A DNA stretch of 64,000 nt from Devosia sp. 2618 (lineage in GTDB: Bacteria > Pseudomonadota > Alphaproteobacteria > Rhizobiales > Devosiaceae): positions 1,550,001 through 1,614,000 of the forward strand of contig NZ_JBEPOO010000001.1 in the NCBI RefSeq assembly GCF_040546815.1, read 5' to 3'. The notes beneath the pieces were generated by a model, which saw only the letters and a list, made by a program, of their open reading frames with translations, searched no databases and was not told the DNA's origin. A program made the translations under genes and the position numbers. Shown here in pieces: positions 17,743 through 25,427 of the stretch. Within the stretch, counting starts at the first letter, position 1; every line of letters begins with the position of its first letter.

Positions 17743-18029
17743 TTTGCCAACCGGGCCTGATGGTCTGCAATCACCTCGGCAAGAAACACCCGGTCGACAT
17801 GGGCCGGTGGCTCCTCCTGCCCCATCACCCAGGTCAGCAATGGCGGATCTTCTTCGCTCATCAACGCTTCGAGCCGATCAAGCTGGGCCTGGTCATAGTC
17901 ATGGATATTGGCGTCAGCAAACGGCCCCAGAATGAGGTCCATCTCCTTGGTCCCACGGTGCCAAGCCCGATACCGCAACTTCTTGCGGCGCATGGAAATA
18001 TCTTCACCGGCAGTCATTTGACGCACCAT
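17739..18029 (-). CDS. sdhE: Succinate dehydrogenase assembly factor SdhE (FAD assembly factor)
   Basis: A 96-residue soluble protein of the SdhE/SDHAF2/YgfY family. The RGTKEMDLILGPFAD block (about 25-39) contains the RGxxE motif needed to help insert FAD covalently into SdhA. It continues with LDRLEALMSEEDPPLLTWVMG. An internal Met at residue 6 or 13 could be the true start. It is the first gene of a coupled sdhE-mfd unit and divergent from recG, an order common in Hyphomicrobiales. Confidence 0.93.
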   Translation of the reverse strand: MVRQMTAGEDISMRRKKLRYRAWHRGTKEMDLILGPFADANIHDYDQAQLDRLEALMSEEDPPLLTWVMGQEEPPAHVDRVFLAEVIADHQARLAK

Positions 18030-18209
18030 GATCCCGCGTTTGTTCTCGCTTTGGACGCTTGTTTACGCGGATTAACCGAGATTGTCAGCCCTCGAATCCG
18101 TATCGAACCACGCGGGCGTGGCACGATGTGCATTTCGTATCACCAGCTCATTCGGTGAGGGTTCTTGCAGAAGATCACTTGTGGCATTTTCCTCCCAAGG
18201 AGAATCGCC

Positions 18210-20318
18210 CTGCCCCGTCCCGAAGCCCTATCGCCGCTGTTTGCCTCGCTGCATTCCATCAAGGGTGTCGGCGACAAGCTGGCTGTGCTGTTGACCCGGT
18301 TTTTCGGGGCGCCGGATGGGCAGGAAGCGATTGCGCTCGATATCCTGATGCATATGCCGTCCGGTGTGGTCGACCGACGCCGCCAGGTTGGCATTGCCGA
18401 GGCCTATCTCAACCAGATCGTGACGCTGAAACTTCACGTCGACCGCCACCTGCCGCCGCCGCGCGGCAAGCTGCATATCCCTCATCGCGTCTTTGCCCAT
18501 GACGATACTGGCGATGTGCAGCTGGTGTTTTTCCGCGCCCAGGGTGGTTGGGTGGAAAAGGCGTTGCCGGTTGGCGAGGAACGTTTCGTTTCCGGCAAGA
18601 TCGACTTCTTCAACGGCGAAAAGCAGATCACCCATCCCGACTATATTGTCGAGCCGGAGCGCTTCGCCACACTGCCGCTGGTCGAGCCGGTCTATCCGCT
18701 GACGCAGGGGCTGAGTTCCAAGGCGTTGGCCAAGCTGGTGCGGCAGGTGGTCGATAGCGTGCCCGAACTGCCTGAATGGGTCGCGCCGGCCACAATGGCG
18801 GAGCGCAAATGGCCCAGCTTTGCCGACGCGATGCGCGTGGTGCATTTTCCGACCAATCCCGCCGAGGCCGAGTTGTGGGCCCCTGCCCGCATGCGGCTGG
18901 CCTATGACGAGTATCTCGCCGGGCAAATCACCCTGCAGTTGATCCGCTCCACCATGGTCGCCGCGCGCGGTATTGCACGCCAGTTCACTGGCGAAGTCAC
19001 GCAACGTGTAACGGAGGCGCTACCATTCTCACTGACCCAAGGCCAGCAACAGGCTGTCGACGAAATTCGCGCCGACCTGGCTTCGCCCGACCGCATGTCA
19101 CGATTGCTGCAAGGCGATGTCGGCGCCGGCAAGACCGTTGTGGCTCTGATGGCCATGGCGGCGATTGCCGAAGGCGGCGCGCAGTCAGCCATCATGGCGC
19201 CGACGGAAATCCTCGCCACGCAGCACTACAAGACACTCAAGCCACTCTGCGACGCGGTCGGCCTCGGATGCGAGCTACTGACCGGCAAGATGGGCGCCGC
19301 CGAACGCCGCGCAAAGCTGGCGTCCATCGCAAGTGGCGAAACCGATATCGTCGTGGGCACCCATGCCCTGTTCCAGTCGGGCGTCGAATTCCACAATCTG
19401 GGCCTCACCGTGGTCGACGAACAGCACCGCTTCGGCGTGCACCAGCGTCTGGCGCTATCCGACAAGGGCAAGCACACCGATCTGCTGGTGATGACCGCCA
19501 CGCCGATCCCGCGCACGCTGGTCCTCACCCACTTCGGCGACATGGCCGTCAGCGTGCTGCGCGAAAAGCCGCGCGGGCGTCAGCCGATCGATACGGCCGT
19601 GCTCTCCATCGGCGACTATGACCGTGTCATCGCCCGCCTGCGAGCGCGGCTGGACGAAGGGGCGCAAGCGTTCTGGGTTTGCCCTTTGGTCGAGGAGAGC
19701 GAGCATCTCGACGTCATGGCCGCCGAAGATCGTTTTGCCGAACTGCAAAAGGTGTTCGGCGACAAGGTCGCGCTGGTGCATGGCCGCATGAGCGCCGCCG
19801 CCAAGCAGGCTGTCATGCAGCGCTTTTCAGCCAATGAGTTGAAGCTGCTGGTGGCCACGACCGTGATTGAAGTCGGCGTCGACGTGCCCAATGCCTCGAT
19901 CATGATCATCGAACATGCCGAACGCTTTGGTCTGGCCCAGCTGCATCAGTTGCGCGGCCGCGTCGGCCGTGGCTCGGTTCGCTCGGCCTGCTTGCTGCTC
20001 TACAAAGACCCACTGAGCGAAACCGCCAAAGCGCGGCTCGATACCATCAAATCGACCGAAGACGGCTTCGTCATCGCCGAGCGCGATCTTGAGCTACGCG
20101 GTCAGGGCGACGTGCTGGGTACGCGCCAGTCCGGCATGCCGGGATACCGGCTGGCCGTTCCGGACGTGCATCGGCATCTACTCGATTTCGCGCATGACGA
20201 GGCCAAGGAACTGTTGGCGCGCAATCCGGGGCTGGCGGGACCGGAAGGTGAAGCAGCGCGGACGCTGCTCTATCTGTTCCGGAAAGATCTGGCGATTCCG
20301 CTGATCCGGGCGGGGTAA
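18210..20318 (+). CDS. recG: ATP-dependent DNA helicase RecG
   Basis: About 702 residues of RecG, which reverses stalled replication forks. Wedge domain first, then Walker A GDVGAGKTVV and DEQHRFG boxes, and a C-terminal LRGRVGRG block. Start choice is unusual. The frame has no ATG or GTG near the right place; homologues begin about where LPRPEALSPLF begins here. AAGGAG at 18197-18202 sits seven bases before a CTG at 18210. The only upstream alternative is a TTG at 18165, whose GAGGG is just three bases away. I favour the CTG, with moderate certainty. Confidence 0.93.
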   Translation: MPRPEALSPLFASLHSIKGVGDKLAVLLTRFFGAPDGQEAIALDILMHMPSGVVDRRRQVGIAEAYLNQIVTLKLHVDRHLPPPRGKLHIPHRVFAHDDTGDVQLVFFRAQGGWVEKALPVGEERFVSGKIDFFNGEKQITHPDYIVEPERFATLPLVEPVYPLTQGLSSKALAKLVRQVVDSVPELPEWVAPATMAERKWPSFADAMRVVHFPTNPAEAELWAPARMRLAYDEYLAGQITLQLIRSTMVAARGIARQFTGEVTQRVTEALPFSLTQGQQQAVDEIRADLASPDRMSRLLQGDVGAGKTVVALMAMAAIAEGGAQSAIMAPTEILATQHYKTLKPLCDAVGLGCELLTGKMGAAERRAKLASIASGETDIVVGTHALFQSGVEFHNLGLTVVDEQHRFGVHQRLALSDKGKHTDLLVMTATPIPRTLVLTHFGDMAVSVLREKPRGRQPIDTAVLSIGDYDRVIARLRARLDEGAQAFWVCPLVEESEHLDVMAAEDRFAELQKVFGDKVALVHGRMSAAAKQAVMQRFSANELKLLVATTVIEVGVDVPNASIMIIEHAERFGLAQLHQLRGRVGRGSVRSACLLLYKDPLSETAKARLDTIKSTEDGFVIAERDLELRGQGDVLGTRQSGMPGYRLAVPDVHRHLLDFAHDEAKELLARNPGLAGPEGEAARTLLYLFRKDLAIPLIRAG

Positions 20319-20322
20319 CGCC

Positions 20323-20448
20323 ACGCCCTCGTGGTTCGAGGCTTTGCTATGCAAAGCACCTCACCATGAGGACTACTGGAACATCAAGCCGACGGTAGCC
20401 CTCATGGTGAGGTGCGAGCTTTTCGCGAGCCTCGAACCACGAGGGCGT
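20323..20448. repeat. Nested palindromic dispersed repeat, copy 1
   Basis: Outer arms of 21 bases (20323-20343 and 20428-20448, beginning ACGCCCTCGTGG) are perfectly complementary. Inside them are 16-base arms GCACCTCACCATGAGG (20356-20371) and its complement (20400-20415). The whole could fold into one long hairpin between the convergent recG and glmS ends. Related blocks are at 45.4 and 63.8 kb. It may also serve as the terminator here. Confidence 0.85.
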
Positions 20449-20459
20449 AGCACAGAGCC

Positions 20460-22286
20460 CTACTCCACCGTCACCGACTTCGCCAAATTCCGCGGCTGGT
20501 CGACGTCCGTGCCCATGAACACTGCCGTGTGATACGCCAACAACTGCACCGGAATACACGCCAGGATCGGCGCGACGAAGCTCGACACATGCGGGATCAC
20601 GATAATGTCCGCCACGCCATGGCCCACGGTTTCGGCGCCTTCGGCATCGGTGATCAGAATGATCTTGCCGCCACGGGCCGCCACTTCCTGCATGTTGCTC
20701 AGCGTCTTGTCGACCAGCTCGTCCGATGGCGCGACGACGATCACCGGCATGTCTTCGTCGACCAGCGCGATCGGCCCATGCTTGAGCTCGCCAGCGGCAT
20801 AGCCCTCGGCGTGGATATAGCTGATTTCCTTGAGCTTGAGTGCGCCTTCCATGGCGATGGGGAACATCGGGCCACGGCCGAGATAGAGCACGTCCTTGGC
20901 TTTGGACAGGCGCTTGGCGATGTCAACGATCTGACCTTCGGTTGCCAAAGCCGCCGAGACTGCGGTCGGGAGGCCGACCAGCGAGCGAACAAATTCGGTC
21001 TCCTGCTCAGCGCTCAGTACGCCACGCGCCCGACCGGCGGCAATCGCCAGACTGGCCAAAGCGGTCAGCTGCGCGGTCAGCGCCTTGGTGGAGGCAACGC
21101 CGATTTCTGGTCCGCAGAGGATCGGGAACACCACATTGGATTCGCGCGCAATGGTCGATTCCAGCGTGTTGACCAGCGAGGCGACGTGCTGGCCCTGGCT
21201 GGCGCAATAGCGCAGCGCCGCCAGTGTGTCGGCGGTTTCGCCGGACTGCGAAATGAATAGCGACAGCCCGCCCTTTTCAAGCGGCGGCTCGCGGTAGCGG
21301 AATTCAGACGCCACATCGATATCGACAGGCAGCCGCGCATAGCGCTCGAACCAGTATTTGGCCACGGCGCCTGCCAGATAGGCCGTGCCGCAGGCGCTGA
21401 TGGTCAAGCGGCTGAGATCGGCGAAATCAAACGGCAGGTTTTCGCGAATGGCGACCTTTTCGGCGCCCATATCCACATAGTGGCTCAGCGTGTGCGAAAT
21501 GGTTTCGGGCTGTTCGTAAATTTCCTTGGCCATGAAATGGCGATGGTTGCCTTTGTCGACGAGTAGCGCTGAAGCGTGCGACACCTGCTGCTCGCGCTGC
21601 ACGATGGCGTCCTTGCCGTCGCGGATGGTGACGCCAGCCGGCGTGATCACCGCCCAGTCGCCATCTTCGAGATAGGTCAGGCGCGAGGTGAACGGCGCCA
21701 GCGCCATGGCGTCGGAGCCGAGATACATTTCGGTCGTGCCGTAGCCGATGGCGAGCGGCGCACCGTGGCGCGCGGCGATCAGCAGGCCCTCTTCGCCCTT
21801 GAACAGGAACGCCAGGGCAAATGCACCCTTGAGCTTTTTCAGCGTGCGGGCAACGGCCAGTTCGGGATCGGCGCCATTGGCCAGTTCGCGCGACACCCAG
21901 AGCGCCACCGATTCCGTATCGGTCTGCGTTTTGGGCAGGTAGCCGTCCTTGGCCAAATCAGCCAGCATTTCGCGGTAGTTCTCGATGATGCCGTTGTGCA
22001 CCACGGCCACGCGGTCGGTCGCATGAGGGTGCGCATTGAGTTCGGTTGGCGCGCCGTGCGTCGCCCAGCGGGTGTGGCCGATGCCAACCTGACCGCCGAG
22101 CGGTTCAAAACTCAGCTTCTGCGCCAGGTTGCCCAGCTTGCCCTCGGCCCGGCGACGCGCGATGGCACCACCATCGAGCGTTGCCACGCCCGCGCTGTCA
22201 TAGCCGCGATATTCGAGGCGTTTCAGCGCATCCACGAGGCGCCCGGCAACGGGCTCAGTTCCGACAATACCGACGATACCGCACAT
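20460..22286 (-). CDS. glmS: Glutamine--fructose-6-phosphate aminotransferase GlmS
   Basis: A 608-residue enzyme making glucosamine-6-phosphate from fructose-6-phosphate and glutamine, the first step to UDP-GlcNAc. It starts MCGIVGIVG, with Cys2 as the glutaminase nucleophile. Two SIS domains follow (SACGTAYLAG, SQSGETADTL), and the conserved end NLAKSVTVE closes the active site. A longer frame exists upstream, but Cys must be residue 2, so the ATG at 22286 is fixed. It lies four bases behind glmU. Confidence 0.98.
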   Translation of the reverse strand: MCGIVGIVGTEPVAGRLVDALKRLEYRGYDSAGVATLDGGAIARRRAEGKLGNLAQKLSFEPLGGQVGIGHTRWATHGAPTELNAHPHATDRVAVVHNGIIENYREMLADLAKDGYLPKTQTDTESVALWVSRELANGADPELAVARTLKKLKGAFALAFLFKGEEGLLIAARHGAPLAIGYGTTEMYLGSDAMALAPFTSRLTYLEDGDWAVITPAGVTIRDGKDAIVQREQQVSHASALLVDKGNHRHFMAKEIYEQPETISHTLSHYVDMGAEKVAIRENLPFDFADLSRLTISACGTAYLAGAVAKYWFERYARLPVDIDVASEFRYREPPLEKGGLSLFISQSGETADTLAALRYCASQGQHVASLVNTLESTIARESNVVFPILCGPEIGVASTKALTAQLTALASLAIAAGRARGVLSAEQETEFVRSLVGLPTAVSAALATEGQIVDIAKRLSKAKDVLYLGRGPMFPIAMEGALKLKEISYIHAEGYAAGELKHGPIALVDEDMPVIVVAPSDELVDKTLSNMQEVAARGGKIILITDAEGAETVGHGVADIIVIPHVSSFVAPILACIPVQLLAYHTAVFMGTDVDQPRNLAKSVTVE

Positions 22287-22290
22287 GATG

Positions 22291-23652
22291 TTAGACCTTC
22301 TTGGCCTGCTTGGAGGCGAGTTTCTTGGCTTTGGCCTGCTCGAAAAATTCCTTGGCGCGACCGGGTTTATTGGTCTGCCGGCTGCGGGCAAACGCCATGG
22401 CGTCGGCCTCGACATCCTCGGTGATGACGCTTCCAGTCACCACAAAGCCGCCTGCGCCCACGTTCACCGGTGCCACCAGCGACGAGTTCGAACCGATGAA
22501 TGCACCGTCGCCGACGACGGTCTGGTATTTGTTGAACCCGTCATAGTTCACCGTGATCACGCCCGCGCCGATATTGACGTTAGCGCCGATCGTGGCGTCT
22601 CCGACATAGCTCAAGTGGCTTACCTTGGCCCCCACCCCGATATCGGCTTTCTTGATTTCGACGAAATTGCCGACCTTGGCATCGGCGCCTATATTGGCCG
22701 CCGGCCGCAGCCGGGCAAACGGCCCGATGGAGGCGTTTCGTCCAATATGGGCGCCTTCGATATGGCTGAACGCGTGAATGACCGCGCCCTCTTCGATGGT
22801 CACCCCTGGCCCGAACACCACATTGGGCTCGATGGTCACATCGCGCGCGATCTGCGTGTCATAGGAGAACCAGACGCTCTTGGGGTCCTTGAGCGTCACC
22901 CCGGCCTTCATGAAGTCGTCGCGGCGCAGTTCCTGAAAGGTCGCCTCGGCCTGTGCCAGCTTGCTGCGGTCGTCGACGCCGATCAATTCATTGGCGTTGA
23001 CCTCGATATAGTCGATCCGTTTGCCGTCGCCTGCCGCCAGCTCGACGGCGTCGGTCAGATAGTATTCGCCCTTGGCATTGCTATTGCCGATCCGCTCGAT
23101 GACCGAGCGCAGTGTGTCGCCGCGAAATCCAAGAATGCCGGAATTGCAGAGGCCAATTTTGCGCTCTTCCTCGCTCGCGTCCTTGTGCTCACGAATGGCG
23201 TATACGCGGCCATCTTTTGTTAAAAGTCGGCCGTAGCCAGTCGGGTCCTTGGGACGGAATCCCAACACCACCATGTCGGCGCCGCCGTCGAGGCGCGCCA
23301 CGATTTCGGCGAGTGTCTGGGCCGTTACCAGCGGTGTATCTGCATAAAGCACTATCACGTGGCCGCTGGCGGCATCATAGCTGGCTTTGGCTTGCAGCAC
23401 GGCATGGCCGGTGCCCAGGCGCTCATGTTGGCGCGCGATTGGTGCGCCGGGCGCCCACGAATGGACCGCAGCCTCTACCGCATCGTGATTAGGCCCGACC
23501 ACCACTGCGACCTGGGAGCCCGAGGCAAGCACGGTACGCAGAACGTGGCTGACGACGGGCAGACCTCCGACGGGGTGAAGAACCTTGGGCAAAGCCGACT
23601 TCATGCGGGTGCCTTCGCCGGCCGCAAGAATGATCGACAGCAACTCAGTCAT
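22291..23652 (-). CDS. glmU: Bifunctional GlmU: GlcN-1-P acetyltransferase / GlcNAc-1-P uridyltransferase
   Basis: A 453-residue enzyme. The N-terminal uridyltransferase has LAAGEGTRMKSALPKVLHPVGG (residues 9-30). The C-terminal left-handed beta-helix shows hexapeptide repeats (IGANVNIGAGVITVNYDG) and GSNSSLVAPV. It completes UDP-GlcNAc synthesis for peptidoglycan and LPS. The ATG at 23652 has GGAGA upstream; a longer frame to 23682 is unsupported. It is the first gene of a glmU-glmS operon, so product flow and transcription are linked. Confidence 0.97.
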   Translation of the reverse strand: MTELLSIILAAGEGTRMKSALPKVLHPVGGLPVVSHVLRTVLASGSQVAVVVGPNHDAVEAAVHSWAPGAPIARQHERLGTGHAVLQAKASYDAASGHVIVLYADTPLVTAQTLAEIVARLDGGADMVVLGFRPKDPTGYGRLLTKDGRVYAIREHKDASEEERKIGLCNSGILGFRGDTLRSVIERIGNSNAKGEYYLTDAVELAAGDGKRIDYIEVNANELIGVDDRSKLAQAEATFQELRRDDFMKAGVTLKDPKSVWFSYDTQIARDVTIEPNVVFGPGVTIEEGAVIHAFSHIEGAHIGRNASIGPFARLRPAANIGADAKVGNFVEIKKADIGVGAKVSHLSYVGDATIGANVNIGAGVITVNYDGFNKYQTVVGDGAFIGSNSSLVAPVNVGAGGFVVTGSVITEDVEADAMAFARSRQTNKPGRAKEFFEQAKAKKLASKQAKKV

Positions 23653-23790
23653 GAAGGCGTCTCCGACTGGCCATTTGGCCAAGTATTTTCACAGATTTAT
23701 GGCACGGAACCGTTGGCGAACATATAACGGCGGCCGCATGGTGAACATCAGCAAGGCGATTGATTCGCCATTGCTCGCGAGGATATTGTT

Positions 23791-24591
23791 TTGGCTAGAG
23801 CATCGGAGCAGTTCCGGCAATCAGACGTCAGCACTTGGGGCATTGTTGCGCTCGTATTGGGCGGGATTGCGGTCATGGGTGCCAATGTTTCGGCGCTGAT
23901 TCCGCCAAGTGTTCTTGCCGGGCTGCATAAAACCCGCATCGAGGGCGCTTCGCTCGAGCAGTTGCGCGGACAGGTTGCCGAATTGCGAGACGAAACACTG
24001 CGTCTCAAGCGCGAGAATGGTGTGCTCGCTGCGCGTTTCGCGCTCGAAGAGCAGGATGGCAAGGAAGTGGTGCGGCGCGTCGGCGCGCTGGAAGTCACCC
24101 TACCCCGCCTGCTTGAGAACATGCCCGACAATAACCGTCCCCTCGATCGCAACACGACAGCAGCCATCGGCCAAGGCCAGGCACTGATCTATGACGCAGA
24201 CGGTGGTTCCGTGCTGATCCGCCAACAGCCAATGGCGGCTGCAAGGCCGAGCCTGCCCGATATTCAGCCGCTGCCGCTCGCCGTTGAAGACGCGCCGGCT
24301 CAGGTCGCCAATATTGTACCGCCCAACAATGCCGCCTTTGGCGTGGCGCTTGGCCCACCGATTGCTGCTGCACAGGCACCGGGCAGCTGGCAGGATCTGT
24401 CGATGAAACTTGGGCCGCTGCTGTTTGGCCTCGTGCCCATGCTGGCCGATACGGCCGGTGGCGATGACAAGCGGATCGTGGTCGGTCCCATCTCGCAGCT
24501 GTCCGAAGCGACGTCTCTTTGCGCTCGTCTGGAGCAGATTTCGGTGTCCTGCCTGCCCATGCCATACACAGGCACGCCGCTAAGCTTTTGA
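23791..24591 (+). CDS. Membrane-anchored coiled-coil protein with SPOR-like C-terminus
   Basis: A 266-residue protein starting at TTG 23791, behind GAGGA seven bases upstream. One N-terminal transmembrane helix (about 16-38, WGIVALVLGGIAVMGANVSAL) leaves the bulk in the periplasm. A coiled coil follows at about 50-90 (ASLEQLRGQVAELRDETLRLKRE). A proline/alanine linker then leads to a last 45 residues (RIVVGPISQLSEATSLCARLEQ) that resemble a SPOR fold. This layout suggests a cell-envelope or division-site protein. No characterised homologue is recognised. Confidence 0.75.
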   Translation: MARASEQFRQSDVSTWGIVALVLGGIAVMGANVSALIPPSVLAGLHKTRIEGASLEQLRGQVAELRDETLRLKRENGVLAARFALEEQDGKEVVRRVGALEVTLPRLLENMPDNNRPLDRNTTAAIGQGQALIYDADGGSVLIRQQPMAAARPSLPDIQPLPLAVEDAPAQVANIVPPNNAAFGVALGPPIAAAQAPGSWQDLSMKLGPLLFGLVPMLADTAGGDDKRIVVGPISQLSEATSLCARLEQISVSCLPMPYTGTPLSF

Positions 24592-24608
24592 ATACGGCGC
24601 AATTGCGG

Positions 24609-24636
24609 TTGACAGCGAAGTCAACCTAGCTATGTT
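24609..24636 (+). promoter_or_regulatory. Sigma-70-type promoter of tRNA-Lys
   Basis: TTGACA (24609-24614) and TATGTT (24631-24636) are separated by 16 bases. They lie 33 bases before the mature tRNA 5' end. Confidence 0.65.
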
Positions 24637-24668
24637 CCGCCGCGACGCCAGCGGCGTTCGTTTGGTGC

Positions 24669-24743
24669 GTGCCGGTAGCTCAGTGGTAGAGCATTCGACT
24701 TTTAATCGAATGGTCGAGGGTTCGACCCCCTCCCGGCATACCA
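24669..24743 (+). tRNA. tRNA-Lys (anticodon UUU)
   Basis: A 75-base tRNA. The acceptor stem GTGCCGG pairs with CCGGCAT (one G-U pair); the D arm GCTCAGTGGTAGAGC is present. The anticodon loop CTTTTAA gives UUU, the T arm GGTTCGACCCC is intact, and A plus an encoded CCA end the gene. Confidence 0.97.
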
Positions 24744-25008
24744 TTCTCCAAACTTTGCGAAAGCAGTGCCCTTCGTCGTCCCACACGACGCGCTGCTATC
24801 GAACTCCAAGATCCATGTCAGCCTGCTGCCAGCGATCATTTCTCGTTTCTGACGGGCAACGGGTTAGGCCACCGCAGGCCGCTGACGGCGCATCTCAGCA
24901 AGTCAGAAGTCGCTTTCAAACGGATCGTTTGGACAGACCGTGCGTTTTAGATGGACGAGGCAGGCTGTAGCCAGCCTCGGGTCATCGACCAAACTCAGGA
25001 CAAACAAA

Positions 25009-25410
25009 ATGATGCTGCCCAAAGGGACAACTGTCGCGGTTGCAGACGGAGAAAAGCTCAACATCTTTCGCAATTCGGGGGATGAGGCGAACCTGAAACT
25101 GGCGCCGACAACTCTCTCCGATGTCGATGCAGAAAGCTCAGGCAGCGGGTCGCGTCAGGACAGCTCTGGCAATCCGGATGGCAACCAATCGGCCGAGGAT
25201 GGTTTTTCGGCGGGCATTGTCGCCATGCTCAACAAGAGCGTGCTCGACGGCAAGGTCCACGGCCTGGTGGTCATCGCTGCCCCACGCGCGCTCGGCGAGA
25301 TGCGCAAGCACTATCACAAGACGCTCTCCAGCAAGCTCCTTGCCGAAATTGCCAAGGACTTGACGGGGCACTCTGTCTCGGACGTCGAAGCGGCCATCAA
25401 GGCTGCCTGA
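25009..25410 (+). CDS. Host attachment protein family (baeRF-like) small protein
   Basis: A 133-residue cytosolic protein of the family annotated as required for attachment to host cells. It opens with LPKGTTVAVADGEKLNIFRN (3-22). The C-terminal half contains VIAAPRALGEMRKHYHKTLSSKL, typical of this release-factor-1-like fold. The ATG at 25009 has AGGA eight bases upstream. The family name comes from one Agrobacterium phenotype; the biochemical role is not established. It converges on the helicase gene 17 bases away. Confidence 0.85.
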   Translation: MMLPKGTTVAVADGEKLNIFRNSGDEANLKLAPTTLSDVDAESSGSGSRQDSSGNPDGNQSAEDGFSAGIVAMLNKSVLDGKVHGLVVIAAPRALGEMRKHYHKTLSSKLLAEIAKDLTGHSVSDVEAAIKAA

Positions 25411-25427
25411 GGCCTCAAGCCAGCCGG

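Noticed and set aside
15238..17760. Long plus-strand open frame of 840 codons
   Set aside because: It lies wholly opposite mfd, whose motifs are unmistakable; the frame is a high-GC shadow with histidine/glycine/arginine-rich nonsense composition.
20347..20559. Minus-strand 70-codon frame over the palindrome
   Set aside because: Built from the repeat and the end of glmS; not protein-like.
24744..25008. Short frames between tRNA-Lys and the attachment-family gene
   Set aside because: A GTG frame of about 29 codons and an ATG frame of about 50 codons lack good ribosome sites and family similarity; treated as leader or decayed sequence.
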